Shown here: positions 24,181 through 33,368 of the stretch, one piece after another | Layout of the letters: every line of letters starts with the position of its first letter | Position numbering within the stretch: position 1 is the stretch's first letter | DNA from: Clostridiales bacterium | GTDB lineage: Bacteria > Bacillota > Clostridia > Lachnospirales > Lachnospiraceae | Reading direction: 5' to 3' | NCBI GenBank assembly: GCA_023663185.1 | Contig: JAMPHY010000030.1 | Location: 1-34,539, forward strand | Length of the DNA stretch: 34,539 bases | Notes under the pieces: generated by a model | The model's input: the letters and a program-made list of their open reading frames with translations, nothing else | Told to the model about the DNA's origin: nothing | The model's database searches: none | Translations under genes and position numbers: made by a program

Positions 24181-24690
24181 ATGCTCAACAAAAAATGGAA
24201 AAAGGCATTATTTGTTTTCGTCTCCATATTCATTCTATACAGCGCGGTATGGAGCGCATATGTGACATACCGCTATGAGCCGTTTCGTAAAAAACTTGGC
24301 GCTACGGTTGGGTGCAGCAAATCATATCTGCAAAAAGACAGCTATACCTATAGCGTATTTAAGCCTCATTTTTTATCTTTCACGGGAAATCTGCATATTT
24401 CCGAATATATCACGTCAGGCGATAATCAGGACGAAGCTGTATCCGCGGATTTGATTATCTGGCCCCGCGGAATCAATGATTATGAAGTAATGGTTGGAAT
24501 TATCACGACAACTACATATAATAACGGTCATTCAACGCATAGTATCTGTACGAATATGGCGCTTGATAAGAATATGAACCTGTTAGACGACACGCCGGAA
24601 AACAGGGCATTGTATGAACAAAATCTGGATAAAATAGAGAATTTATATCACCTTGCATATGATATGTGGGGGATTTTAGAGTTGCCATAG
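24181..24690 (+). CDS. Small membrane-anchored protein of unknown function
   Basis: 169 aa with an uncleaved-looking N-terminal membrane segment (about 9-29) after a basic start, then an extracytoplasmic domain with two Cys (SKSYLQKDSYTY region and HSICTNMA) and a helical end (ENRALYEQNLDKIENLYHLAYDMW). Family not recognised. It stands between the S41 lipoprotein and the permease, 43 bases from each, in the place where related exporter operons often carry an accessory or substrate gene. It is too long and too unlike lactococcin 972 to be called a bacteriocin. AAGGA precedes the ATG. Confidence 0.8.
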   Translation: MLNKKWKKALFVFVSIFILYSAVWSAYVTYRYEPFRKKLGATVGCSKSYLQKDSYTYSVFKPHFLSFTGNLHISEYITSGDNQDEAVSADLIIWPRGINDYEVMVGIITTTTYNNGHSTHSICTNMALDKNMNLLDDTPENRALYEQNLDKIENLYHLAYDMWGILELP

Positions 24691-24733
24691 GGTACACAAA
24701 TTTGCAGGGCGAGAAAGGGGCGCGGCTATTGTA

Positions 24734-26683
24734 ATGAAGCTTGTCAGGTATTTATTCAGCGGCTTATTAATTGCCGCGGCATTATGTGTCAGTTGTGACC
24801 TTTTTCAAATATTCCTATACGCTTTTGACGACTTCTGGCAGACTTCTTTTTATGTAAAGGAAGAAATTAACACTGAACAGATGAAAGAGCAGATTTTTGA
24901 ATCTGCCAAAGGATACGGATTAGAAATTATTTACATAGATAAGCGTATCGTGGGAGATTATTACACACAGGTAGACATTTATTGCAGTAACGACGCCAAA
25001 GAAATGTTTGCCAAAGAATACCAGATAAAAGAAGGGCGTTACGGCAGCCTTCTTTCAGGGTGGGCGGATATATTTTTTTATTCGACGGAAGAACTGGACA
25101 GGGAATTAATGATAAAAGACGCTGAAGGATATTACCTTTTGGGACAGACGGAAAATGCCATAGAGTATAAAGCCACTCTGGTCGATACTTACGGCGGCAG
25201 TATGCCGCGCCCGAAAGAAAGGGACAGCATACGTGAAGCCCTCGTACAGATTATTTGGATTTGGTTTGCAGTCGGCGTTCTAATCTGGCTATTGACATAT
25301 TATAAAACCGTCGGGATTAGAAAAGAAATCGTGGTACGGTTATCGCTGGGCGAATCCATAGGCAGAATTGTATTATACCATTCCATTAAGGATACCTTGT
25401 GGTATTGCGCTTGTTTTTTGCTTACGTCATTAATTATCTATCGCACATATCACTGTCTGTTTTTGCTAAATTATGCGGCAGCAGCTTTAGCCGTCATTAT
25501 CTTAGGCTCAGTTTTGATTTATGCTTCACTGCTGCGCTGCGATATCAAGTTAGGATTCTCAGGAATAAAAATGTCTCAGAAACTTCTGGATGTAAGTTAT
25601 GTCCTCAAAACAATACTTACTTTCGCACTTGCCGTCTCCGCAGCGTCAACAATCGCCCTATGGGTAAGCTATTCCGAGATGGAGAAGCAAAGGGAGTTCT
25701 ATGAAGCGCGTAAAGAATATTTTTATTTAACTTTAGCGGGACCGTCCGGATTCAAGGATTCAATCAATACCGATGAAACATGGTTTTACAGAAATTATTT
25801 TTCCAAGTTCGATATGCAGTTTATATGCGGAAACGGCAGTTATGACATAACGAACCAGAGTAAACTGGCAATTTGTATAAATGCCAATATGAAAGACTAT
25901 CTGTGTGAAAATCTGCCTTCCGTAGCAAACGAAATCAGTAAAAGCAAGGCGTGTGTGCTGATTCCGGAGCAGGAATCCATGTCTGACGAAACGCTGAATT
26001 TTCTAATCGGCATTTCAGCGGACTTTGCCAATCTGCCAAAAGAAGACGCGCAGGCAATTTACTACAGCGACCGCGCGTATATAATTAATTATGATGTATA
26101 CAAGGGCTATGTCAGGTCATATTGCCCTGTGATTATTTACAACAACTGTATCGAAGATGCCAGACCGATTGAAGAAGGTCAGTCTATATTTGAATTAGAT
26201 TTCAGCAAGGTTATGATGAAGCCTGACATTGCAGAGTTGGAAAGCTTCTGCACGGAGTATGAATACAGATATGTATTGGAAAACGTATGGCTTACTTTTG
26301 AGCATGAACTGAACAATCTTAAAAGAGGGGCGTTTATGAATATGCTCATTCTGCTATTCCAATGTACTGTGGAGTTATGTCTGAGTTTCGCCATTATCCG
26401 CTTAGAATTTGAAACGAACCGCCTCGAAATCATGGTAAAGAAGATACTCGGCTATTCCGTAATAGGAAGAATTAAAAAGCAACTGATACTGACCTTAGTA
26501 TCTGGGGTTTTCGGAATTATTGCGGCAGTAATCTTCTATATAATCTTTAGCCTCGCCCACATCGCTATTGTGTGCGTCGTTATTTTAAGTTTAATGCTTA
26601 TTGAATTATCTGTGATAGTAGTTAAATTTCTCCATATGGAAAAAGAGAGTATTCAGAAAACACTGAAAGGCGGATTTATATAA
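24734..26683 (+). CDS. Bacteriocin-associated-type ABC permease (DUF1430/FtsX-like)
   Basis: 649 aa. A first membrane segment (about 6-28), an outer domain to about 165, a cluster of membrane segments at about 165-310, a second large outer domain (about 320-525) and three final segments (about 530-635). This is the layout of MacB/FtsX-like permeases; the sequence style, including SLGESIGRIVLYH and ILGYSVIGRIKKQ after the segments, fits the bacteriocin-associated integral membrane proteins found with lactococcin-972-type ABC ATPases. Such exporters give immunity or move peptides and lipoproteins out of the membrane. The AAAGGGG site is rather far from the ATG. Stop and the next ATG overlap (TAATG). 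Confidence 0.85.
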   Translation: MKLVRYLFSGLLIAAALCVSCDLFQIFLYAFDDFWQTSFYVKEEINTEQMKEQIFESAKGYGLEIIYIDKRIVGDYYTQVDIYCSNDAKEMFAKEYQIKEGRYGSLLSGWADIFFYSTEELDRELMIKDAEGYYLLGQTENAIEYKATLVDTYGGSMPRPKERDSIREALVQIIWIWFAVGVLIWLLTYYKTVGIRKEIVVRLSLGESIGRIVLYHSIKDTLWYCACFLLTSLIIYRTYHCLFLLNYAAAALAVIILGSVLIYASLLRCDIKLGFSGIKMSQKLLDVSYVLKTILTFALAVSAASTIALWVSYSEMEKQREFYEARKEYFYLTLAGPSGFKDSINTDETWFYRNYFSKFDMQFICGNGSYDITNQSKLAICINANMKDYLCENLPSVANEISKSKACVLIPEQESMSDETLNFLIGISADFANLPKEDAQAIYYSDRAYIINYDVYKGYVRSYCPVIIYNNCIEDARPIEEGQSIFELDFSKVMMKPDIAELESFCTEYEYRYVLENVWLTFEHELNNLKRGAFMNMLILLFQCTVELCLSFAIIRLEFETNRLEIMVKKILGYSVIGRIKKQLILTLVSGVFGIIAAVIFYIIFSLAHIAIVCVVILSLMLIELSVIVVKFLHMEKESIQKTLKGGFI

Positions 26684-27291
26684 TGATAGAGATTAAACAT
26701 TTATCTAAAAGCTTTGATGAAAAGCAACTGTTTGAGGATTTTAATTTAACTATAGGTGACGGAGAGTTCGTTGTTTTCTGGGGAGAAAGCGGCTGCGGGA
26801 AAACAACCCTTCTCAATATGATAGGTTCATTGGAAAAAATCGATAGCGGAGAAATTCTTGTCAACCATAAGGACATTTTTCTTAGGAAAAACCAGCGGGA
26901 ATATTTAAAAAACGAAGTCGGATTTTTATTCCAGAATTTCGCGCTGATTGAAGCAAAAACCGTGCGGGAAAATCTGGAAATGGTAAAAAAACAAACCCGC
27001 TCTGAATATACCACAGAACAGGCTTTAGAGTATGTAGGCTTATCGGACGTTATAGATAAAAAAGTATACAAACTCTCAGGCGGAGAACAGCAGCGGGTTG
27101 CATTGGCAAGACTGATGATTAAAAAATGTTCTATCATATTAGCAGACGAGCCTACAGGTTCGCTTGATTCAAACAACGCGGATAAGGTGATAGAATTATT
27201 AAAATCGTTAAACGGCATGGGGAAAACCGTTATCTTGGTAACACATGTTGAAAAGTACAAGCAGATGGGGTTTCGGACGATAGAAATATAA
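26683..27291 (+). CDS. ABC transporter ATPase of the bacteriocin-export type
   Basis: 202 aa, the size of LolD/MacB-type and lactococcin-972-group ATPases. Walker A GESGCGKTT (34-42), Q-loop FLFQNFALI, signature LSGGEQQRVALAR, Walker B SIILADEPTGSLD and switch His in LVTHVEKYK are all intact. Coupled to the permease by a one-base overlap, so the two form one transporter, with energy supplied from the cytoplasmic side. It ends the plus arm; no terminator is apparent before the converging MATE gene 16 bases away. Confidence 0.95.
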   Translation: MIEIKHLSKSFDEKQLFEDFNLTIGDGEFVVFWGESGCGKTTLLNMIGSLEKIDSGEILVNHKDIFLRKNQREYLKNEVGFLFQNFALIEAKTVRENLEMVKKQTRSEYTTEQALEYVGLSDVIDKKVYKLSGGEQQRVALARLMIKKCSIILADEPTGSLDSNNADKVIELLKSLNGMGKTVILVTHVEKYKQMGFRTIEI

Positions 27292-27307
27292 TCCCGCGGG
27301 ATAACTT

Positions 27308-28663
27308 CTACTCCCTGCTCTTTTGCATCTCATGGATTACGCTGAGTCCTATCGGCACTGATATCGCCAGCGTCAATACGTCTGATACCCCCTGACACAT
27401 CTCCACGCCAGTAAGCCCGAAAAAGTGCGGAAGAATATAAATAAGCGGAATAAAGCAAAGCCCCTGTCTTGCCGAAGCGACTATCGAAGCTTTCAAACCT
27501 TTTCCTATCGACTGTAACATCATGTTGCACATTACAATCCATGCGTTCAACGGAAAAGCTGCCGCCTGATACCGCAATGCCGCCGTTCCGACCACGATTA
27601 CCTCCGGGTCCCCTTTTCTGAACAGCGCTACCACTTCCGGCGCAAAAATAATTCCCGCACCGCCTATAACGATTAAGAATAACAGCGCATATTTTACGCA
27701 GAACCAAAATGCTTCCAGCACCCTGTCATATTTTCCTGCTCCATAGTTAAATCCGCATACCGGCTGAAATCCCTGTCCGAATCCAATCAGCGCAGAGTTG
27801 GCAAACATTGCTACCCTTGACACAATGGACATTCCTGCGATAGCTGCGTCACCATAAACACCCGCCGCATGATTCAAACAGATTGTCGCCACGCTTGCAA
27901 GCCCCTGTCTGCACAGCGAAGGCGTGCCGCCGCGTATAATTTCCTTATAGTAATGAAGGCTCGGCTTGAAATTACGGAAACGAATCTGAATATTTCCGCC
28001 TTTTTTTATCATGATAATAAGGATAATGAAGCTTACATACTGGCTGATTACCGTAGCTAGCGCCGCTCCCGCGATTCCCAGTCCGCATGTAAAAATCAAC
28101 AACGGATCTAAAATAATATTGAGTACCGCTCCTGACACTATCCCTATCATCGCATAAAAAGCGCTCCCCTGAAAGCGCATCTGGTTATTCAGAACCAGCG
28201 AAGAAGTCATTGCCGGCGCGCCTATCAAAATTATTCCCAGATAAGAAACAGTATAGGGCAGTATCGTATCCGTAGAACCAAGCGCATATGCAAGCGGTCT
28301 GACAAAAACCAAGCCTGCTGCCATCATTACTATCCCTGCGATAAACGCAGAAAAAAATCCTATCGACGACATTTTCTCCGCCTCTTCAAGTTCCTGCGAG
28401 CCAAGTTTTCTGGATATGTAATTGCCGGAACCATGCCCGAAGAAAAATCCGACTGACTGAATAACCGCCATCATGGAAAATACGATACCCACGGCTCCAG
28501 TCGCCTGCGTATTGATTTTCCCCACGAAAAACGTGTCCGCCATATTATAAAAAGAAGTAATCAGCATACTTAAGATGGTCGGTCCCGCCAGCGAACACAC
28601 CAGCGTCCTTACAGGCGCCTCCAACATATATTTTCTTTTCTCTTCCGCATTATTAAATTTCAT
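27308..28663 (-). CDS. MATE-family multidrug/sodium antiporter (MepA-like)
   Basis: 451-aa protein with 12 membrane segments in two related halves. Typical MATE features are the N-terminal TILSMLITSFYNMADTFFVG, the SQYVSFIILIIM region and the second-half GFNYGAGKYDRV, which places it near MepA-type exporters that expel cationic drugs in exchange for ions. GGAAGGGA lies before the ATG. It converges with the ABC ATPase. It is monocistronic, with a possible promoter at 28765-28793 and a leader of about 95 bases. No MarR-type regulator is next to it. Confidence 0.93.
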   Translation of the reverse strand: MKFNNAEEKRKYMLEAPVRTLVCSLAGPTILSMLITSFYNMADTFFVGKINTQATGAVGIVFSMMAVIQSVGFFFGHGSGNYISRKLGSQELEEAEKMSSIGFFSAFIAGIVMMAAGLVFVRPLAYALGSTDTILPYTVSYLGIILIGAPAMTSSLVLNNQMRFQGSAFYAMIGIVSGAVLNIILDPLLIFTCGLGIAGAALATVISQYVSFIILIIMIKKGGNIQIRFRNFKPSLHYYKEIIRGGTPSLCRQGLASVATICLNHAAGVYGDAAIAGMSIVSRVAMFANSALIGFGQGFQPVCGFNYGAGKYDRVLEAFWFCVKYALLFLIVIGGAGIIFAPEVVALFRKGDPEVIVVGTAALRYQAAAFPLNAWIVMCNMMLQSIGKGLKASIVASARQGLCFIPLIYILPHFFGLTGVEMCQGVSDVLTLAISVPIGLSVIHEMQKSRE

Positions 28664-28982
28664 AACAATGTCCCTTCCTTAGCCTGAGAATTTGCGATTG
28701 AAAAATTTTAATATTTCAAGCTCTCCCACTGTATGTAAGTATAAAATAAAATATTTCTTCTATAATAATATATTAATAGCGTATCTTTTACAAATATAAA
28801 ATTTTTAGCATTGTAAAAATAGCAATAATAAAGTTTTAACAATTGCAAAAATACCATTATTAATATATTATGAATATATACCTCTTTTGGTTAGTTTCAA
28901 CCAAATCAACAACCCCGGTGCAAGCAGTCGCTTGACTCGCTGCCGCGGGAATTATACTATGCGCAAGCAGAAAGGAATAACT
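28664..28982. other. A+T-rich divergent intergenic region
   Basis: About 320 bases between the MATE gene and the flavin reductase-rubredoxin gene. It holds a TTTTACA (28786-28792)/TGTAAAA (28812-28818) inverted pair, two related ATTGYAAAAATA direct copies near 28811 and 28841, and a TTTGGTT/AACCAAA dyad (28886-28905). The last 80 bases are much richer in G+C, with short CAAGC/GCTTG complementarity. No gene is seen. Confidence 0.5.
28765..28793 (-). promoter_or_regulatory. Possible promoter of the MATE gene
   Basis: On the minus strand TTGTAA (28793-28788), 17 bases, TATTAT (28770-28765). The surroundings are so A+T-rich that chance matches are likely; the left half of the TTTTACA/TGTAAAA dyad overlaps the -35. 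Confidence 0.4.
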
Positions 28983-29594
28983 ATGAACCAGAAAGCTTTT
29001 TTCCAATTATCCTACGGTCTATATGTAGCGGCTTCAAAATCGGAGCAGAAAATGAACGGCTGCATTATTAACACGGTAACGCAAGTTGCAGATAATCCGA
29101 AACGGGTTATTCTTGCAATAAATAAGAACAACCTTACAGGCGAAATTGTTAGGGAGTCAGGAATCGTATCTATTTCGGTTCTTTCCGAAACCGCGCCTTT
29201 TTCCCTTTTTCAGCATTTCGGCTTTCAAAGCGGCAGGGAAGTTGATAAATTTGTAGGCGTTAATTTTGCTATGACGAAACAGGAGCTGCCATACTTAACC
29301 GAACATACCACAGCTTATTTTGACTGCAAGGTTATAAACTCCTATGACTTAGGCACGCATACGATGTTTCTTGCTGAGGTATTGGACGCCGATGTTATTT
29401 CCAATGAAAAGGCAATGACCTATTCTTATTACCATGAGGCAGTTAAGCCTAAGCCGGCGCCAACTGAAACTGATGCGCCTAAAGGCTGGCGCTGTACGGT
29501 CTGCGGTTATGTATATGAAGGCGAGGAGCTTCCGCCCGACTTCGTATGTCCGTGGTGCAAGCACGGCGCAGATAATTTTGAGAAAATAGTGTAA
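28983..29594 (+). CDS. Flavin reductase-rubredoxin fusion (high-molecular-weight rubredoxin type)
   Basis: 203 aa from ATG 28983 (AAAGGAA upstream; the longer frame to 28887 has no site and runs through non-coding DNA). Residues 1-150 are an FMN-binding split-barrel flavin reductase domain (LYVAASKSEQKMNGCIINTV, SVLSETAPFSLFQHFGF). The last 40 residues are a rubredoxin: GWRCTVCGYVYEGEELPPDF and CPWC give the four iron ligands. In Moorella-type anaerobes this fusion (Hrb) carries electrons from NADH to flavodiiron proteins that remove O2 or NO. No flavodiiron gene is in the window. The second ligand pair reads CPWCK where CPxCG is more usual. Confidence 0.93.
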   Translation: MNQKAFFQLSYGLYVAASKSEQKMNGCIINTVTQVADNPKRVILAINKNNLTGEIVRESGIVSISVLSETAPFSLFQHFGFQSGREVDKFVGVNFAMTKQELPYLTEHTTAYFDCKVINSYDLGTHTMFLAEVLDADVISNEKAMTYSYYHEAVKPKPAPTETDAPKGWRCTVCGYVYEGEELPPDFVCPWCKHGADNFEKIV

Positions 29595-30320
<726 letters not shown>

Positions 30321-30355
30321 TCAAAAAATATGCTTTTATGAGGGAGGAAATTACA

Positions 30356-31036
30356 ATGCAGTACAGAGTTATCGGAGACACAATGCCGGCAGTAGAGGTG
30401 CTTTTTGATGCGCCGGGAGAATCAATGTATACGCAGTCGGGCGGTATGGCTTGGATGAGCGAGGGAATCACTATGGATTCTAATATGAGAGGCGGTCTCG
30501 GAAAGAGTATCGGTAGAATGTTTTCCGGCGAATCACTTTTTATGGCTACATATAAGGCTGAACGTCCCGGAAGCATGGTTGCTTTCGCTTCTACGGTGGC
30601 AGGCGAAGTTCTTCCAATCGATGTAGGCGCAAACGGCGGCATGATTTGTCAGAAGGGCGCTTTCCTGTGTGCGCAGGAATCCGTAAATTTAAACGTAGCA
30701 TTTACTAAGAAACTTTCCGCAGGCTTATTCGGCGGCGAAGGCTTTATTCTGCAGGATATCAGCGGAACAGGTATGGTTTTCCTTGAGATTGACGGAAATA
30801 AGGTAGAAAAAAACTTAGCTCCCGGCGAAGTGCTTAAGGTAGATACCGGAAACGTAGTAGCTTTTGAGCGGTCAGTGCAGTATGAAGTTGAGACGGTTAA
30901 AGGTCTTAAAAATATTTTCTTAGGCGGCGAAGGTTTATTCTTAACCAAGCTCACAGGACCGGGACGTGTTATCTTACAGACACAGAACTTCAATGAGTTT
31001 GCAGGAAGGATTATACGGCTGGTTCCGTCGAGATAG
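30356..31036 (+). CDS. AIM24/TIGR00266-family protein
   Basis: 226 aa, cytoplasmic, Gly-rich beta protein. The family pattern is clear: MQYRVIGDTMPAVEVLFDAPGE-type start, GGLGKSIGRMFSGESLF in the middle and GEGFILQDISGTGMVFLEI and GGEGLFLTKLTGPGRVILQ repeated in the second half. ATG 30356 follows GAGGGAGG. The family is widespread in bacteria and is related to the yeast mitochondrial AIM24; its function in bacteria is not established. It appears monocistronic, with its own promoter and the terminator at 31086-31115. Confidence 0.93.
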   Translation: MQYRVIGDTMPAVEVLFDAPGESMYTQSGGMAWMSEGITMDSNMRGGLGKSIGRMFSGESLFMATYKAERPGSMVAFASTVAGEVLPIDVGANGGMICQKGAFLCAQESVNLNVAFTKKLSAGLFGGEGFILQDISGTGMVFLEIDGNKVEKNLAPGEVLKVDTGNVVAFERSVQYEVETVKGLKNIFLGGEGLFLTKLTGPGRVILQTQNFNEFAGRIIRLVPSR

Positions 31037-31085
31037 GATAGAAAGGGAAACGCCCTATATAAAGAGTAGATAAAAAATTAGAAAG

Positions 31086-31115
31086 ACTCTGCGTATGATA
31101 ATATGCAGGGTTTTT
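31086..31115 (+). terminator. Rho-independent terminator after the AIM24-family gene
   Basis: An 11-bp stem (ACTCTGCGTAT / ATATGCAGGGT, two G-U pairs) with a GATA loop is followed by five T. Confidence 0.85.
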
Positions 31116-31144
31116 CATTTTTAATGATAGCAGAAAAAATTAAA

Positions 31145-31179
31145 AACTACACATAGAACACAAATAACTATGTTATGCT
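31145..31179 (+). promoter_or_regulatory. Predicted response-regulator site and extended -10 promoter of the two-component operon
   Basis: AACTACACATAGAACACAAAT (31145-31165) is followed, six bases after CACAAA, by an extended -10 TGTTATGCT (31171-31179). There is no -35 consensus; the repeats occupy that place, as expected for an activator of the OmpR class. The same arrangement is seen ahead of the lipoprotein gene at 33369. Confidence 0.7.
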
Positions 31180-31197
31180 TATAGCGGAGGTGGTACT

Positions 31198-31869
31198 ATG
31201 CAAAGAATTTTAATTGTCGAGGATGATTTTGATATTCAGGAACTTTTGCAGAACTTCTTGCAAGAAGCTGGCTATGAAATAACTACTGCTAATGATGGCG
31301 TTGAAGCGATTGCCGCTTTTTCAAAAGGGAAGTATGATTTGATTTTGTTGGATATAATGCTTCCCAAGATTGATGGTTTTAGCGTTTGTGAATTGATTCG
31401 TAAACAATCACAAATTCCTATTATTATGCTCACTGCATTAAATGGCGAAGATGAACAGATTAGGGGATTGGACTTGCAAGTAGATGATTATATTACGAAA
31501 CCCTTTTCTATGCCAATTTTGATTCGTAAGATTGCAGCTGTTCTTCGTCGGAGCTGCCAGTCGCCAAACGATGAACATAAAACCATTTCTTACCAAAATC
31601 TTGTTTTAGACTGTGACAGTTATACAGCAATAATAAATCAAACTACTTATGAGCTGACACAACGGGAATTTGAAATCCTAAAAGAATTGTTGACACATCA
31701 GGGACGGATTTTGACACGACAAAATTTACTTGATAAACTATGGAAGTATGATTTTTATGGTGATGAGCGTGTAGTTGATACCCATATTAAGAATCTGCGG
31801 AAAAAACTGAATATTGACTTTATACAGACAATCAGAGGGGTGGGATACAAAATTGATAAAGAAAATTAA
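31198..31869 (+). CDS. OmpR/PhoB-family response regulator
   Basis: 223 aa. Receiver domain with acidic pocket EDD (8-10), phosphorylated Asp52 in LILLDIMLP, switch Thr79 and Lys101 in ITKPF. The C-terminal winged helix has ELTQREFEILKELLTHQGRI and RVVDTHIKNLRKKL, ending IRGVGYKID. The DNA-binding half is most like regulators that control responses to cell-wall antibiotics and peptides in Firmicutes (VanR-like), but the signal cannot be named. GGAGGTGG lies before the ATG. It overlaps the kinase gene by 17 bases. Confidence 0.96.
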   Translation: MQRILIVEDDFDIQELLQNFLQEAGYEITTANDGVEAIAAFSKGKYDLILLDIMLPKIDGFSVCELIRKQSQIPIIMLTALNGEDEQIRGLDLQVDDYITKPFSMPILIRKIAAVLRRSCQSPNDEHKTISYQNLVLDCDSYTAIINQTTYELTQREFEILKELLTHQGRILTRQNLLDKLWKYDFYGDERVVDTHIKNLRKKLNIDFIQTIRGVGYKIDKEN

Positions 31870-33271
31870 AAGCAGCCTATTTGCAAAAGTGTTTCTTATT
31901 ACTATGATTTTACTATTATGTATGTCACTATTGGTATTTGGTTTATTAACATGGTTGATGCCGCAGACTTATTCCAATAAGCTAAATACGGTTTTAGACA
32001 AAAGAACACAGGATTTTATTACTGAATTGGAACAAGTAGCTTTTTCAAACAGTGGCGGACTGTTCGATAACTTTGTTCAGGATATGGAAATTAATTTCGT
32101 TGAATTATATAATGGCAATGGTGATTTAGTGCCATTACCTACAAAACAATTTAACAATGTAGGGGAAGTAACAATTGCGCAATTTTCTGATGATGATTTT
32201 AGCGAAAACGCTCCTGTCTTATCAAATAATTATTATTTTTCCTTTTTAGATAGTGATGAGCGTTATTTACTTATTGTTTATGGAACGGCAGAGCAGGTTG
32301 CCGAGCTGCAACAATCCTTTGTTCTTGTTTTTCCCATAATTCTATTTTCTGTTTTAGTAGTTGCTTTTGCTATATCATGGCTATACTCTCTAATGATTAC
32401 GAAGCCAGTGTTGACAATCAGCCGTATATCAGAAAAAATGTCTGATTTACAAATGGATTGGGAAATTGATGAACAACGCACAGACGAATTGGGGATATTA
32501 GCGAAAAGTCTTAATACATTATCCCACAATCTTTCCAACGCACTTTCCGAGTTACAAAGCGCAAACAAAAAGCTTGAAGCCGATATTGAGCATGAGAAAG
32601 AATTGGAGCAGGCTCGTACAGACTTTTTTTCAGCGGTGTCCCATGAACTGAAAACACCTGTTACAATCATTAAAGGGCAATTAGAGGGTATGATACTTGG
32701 TATCGGAGCCTATAAAGACCATGAGAAATATCTATCAAGGGCACTGGAAATCGCAAACACTCTTGAATCAATGGTTCAGGAAATATTGACAATTTCACGG
32801 CTGGAAACCGCAGAAGAACAGTTTAGGTATGACCGTTTGGATTGTGTTCAAATTGTCAAATCCTATTTGAGCGAAACTGAAGATTTAATTGCAGAAAAAG
32901 ATTTGCAAATACATCTTGATATGTCACCAGCCACTTTTATAAGCGGTAATAAAATGTTGATGGAAAAAGTTTTTTCAAATCTCATTGGGAATGCAGTCAA
33001 GTATTCTCCGTATGGAGCGGTTATTTATATTTCTGCCCATGCAGATTATGAACAGGTAGAATTTTCTGTTGAAAACACGGGTGTGCATATTCCGGAGGAT
33101 AGTATTCCTAAACTGTTTGACGCATTTTATCGTGTGGAACAGTCCAGAAGCCGCAAAACTGGCGGAAGTGGACTTGGACTATATATTGTACAGGAAATCC
33201 TACATCATCATGGAAGTGAATGTACGGTCTGCAATACACAGTCAGGGGTAAAATTCTCTTTTGTCATGTAA
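31853..33271 (+). CDS. Sensor histidine kinase, partner of the response regulator
   Basis: 472 aa from TTG 31853, chosen because GGGGTGGGA lies at the right distance and the protein then begins IKKIKSSLFAKVFL; a longer frame to 31814 would extend into the regulator. Two membrane segments (about 13-34 and 155-179) frame an outer domain of some 120 residues. HAMP follows, then the H-box FFSAVSHELKTPVTIIKGQ (His264), N-box KVFSNLIGNAVKYS and G-box GGSGLGLYIVQEIL. All catalytic boxes are intact. The outer domain is acidic with FVELYNGNGDLVPLP and is not recognised. It presumably phosphorylates the regulator encoded just before it. Confidence 0.93.
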   Translation: MIKKIKSSLFAKVFLITMILLLCMSLLVFGLLTWLMPQTYSNKLNTVLDKRTQDFITELEQVAFSNSGGLFDNFVQDMEINFVELYNGNGDLVPLPTKQFNNVGEVTIAQFSDDDFSENAPVLSNNYYFSFLDSDERYLLIVYGTAEQVAELQQSFVLVFPIILFSVLVVAFAISWLYSLMITKPVLTISRISEKMSDLQMDWEIDEQRTDELGILAKSLNTLSHNLSNALSELQSANKKLEADIEHEKELEQARTDFFSAVSHELKTPVTIIKGQLEGMILGIGAYKDHEKYLSRALEIANTLESMVQEILTISRLETAEEQFRYDRLDCVQIVKSYLSETEDLIAEKDLQIHLDMSPATFISGNKMLMEKVFSNLIGNAVKYSPYGAVIYISAHADYEQVEFSVENTGVHIPEDSIPKLFDAFYRVEQSRSRKTGGSGLGLYIVQEILHHHGSECTVCNTQSGVKFSFVM

Positions 33272-33276
33272 TGATT

Positions 33277-33333
33277 AACTACATATAAATCACAAACTAA
33301 TCACAAATATATCACAAAAAAACATGATATTCT
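33277..33333 (+). promoter_or_regulatory. Predicted response-regulator repeats and extended -10 of the lipoprotein gene
   Basis: AACTACATATAAATCACAAAC (33277-33297) matches 17 of 21 bases of the site at 31145. Three tandem 11-mers beginning ATCACAAA start at 33289, 33300 and 33311. Six bases after the last CACAAA lies TGATATTCT (33325-33333), an extended -10 at the same distance as in the regulator promoter. An 11-bp period suits an OmpR-family protein binding one helix face. Confidence 0.75.
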
Positions 33334-33368
33334 TTAGCTATATTTAAAGAAGGGATGGTGTTTATTTT

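Noticed and set aside
24181-24690. The 169-aa protein as a lactococcin-972-type bacteriocin
   Set aside because: It is too long, has an anchor-like rather than cleavable signal, and lacks the family pattern.
27291-27302. Palindrome ATCCCGCGGGAT between converging genes
   Set aside because: It has no loop and no T-run, so it is not a credible terminator; 12-base palindromes occur by chance.
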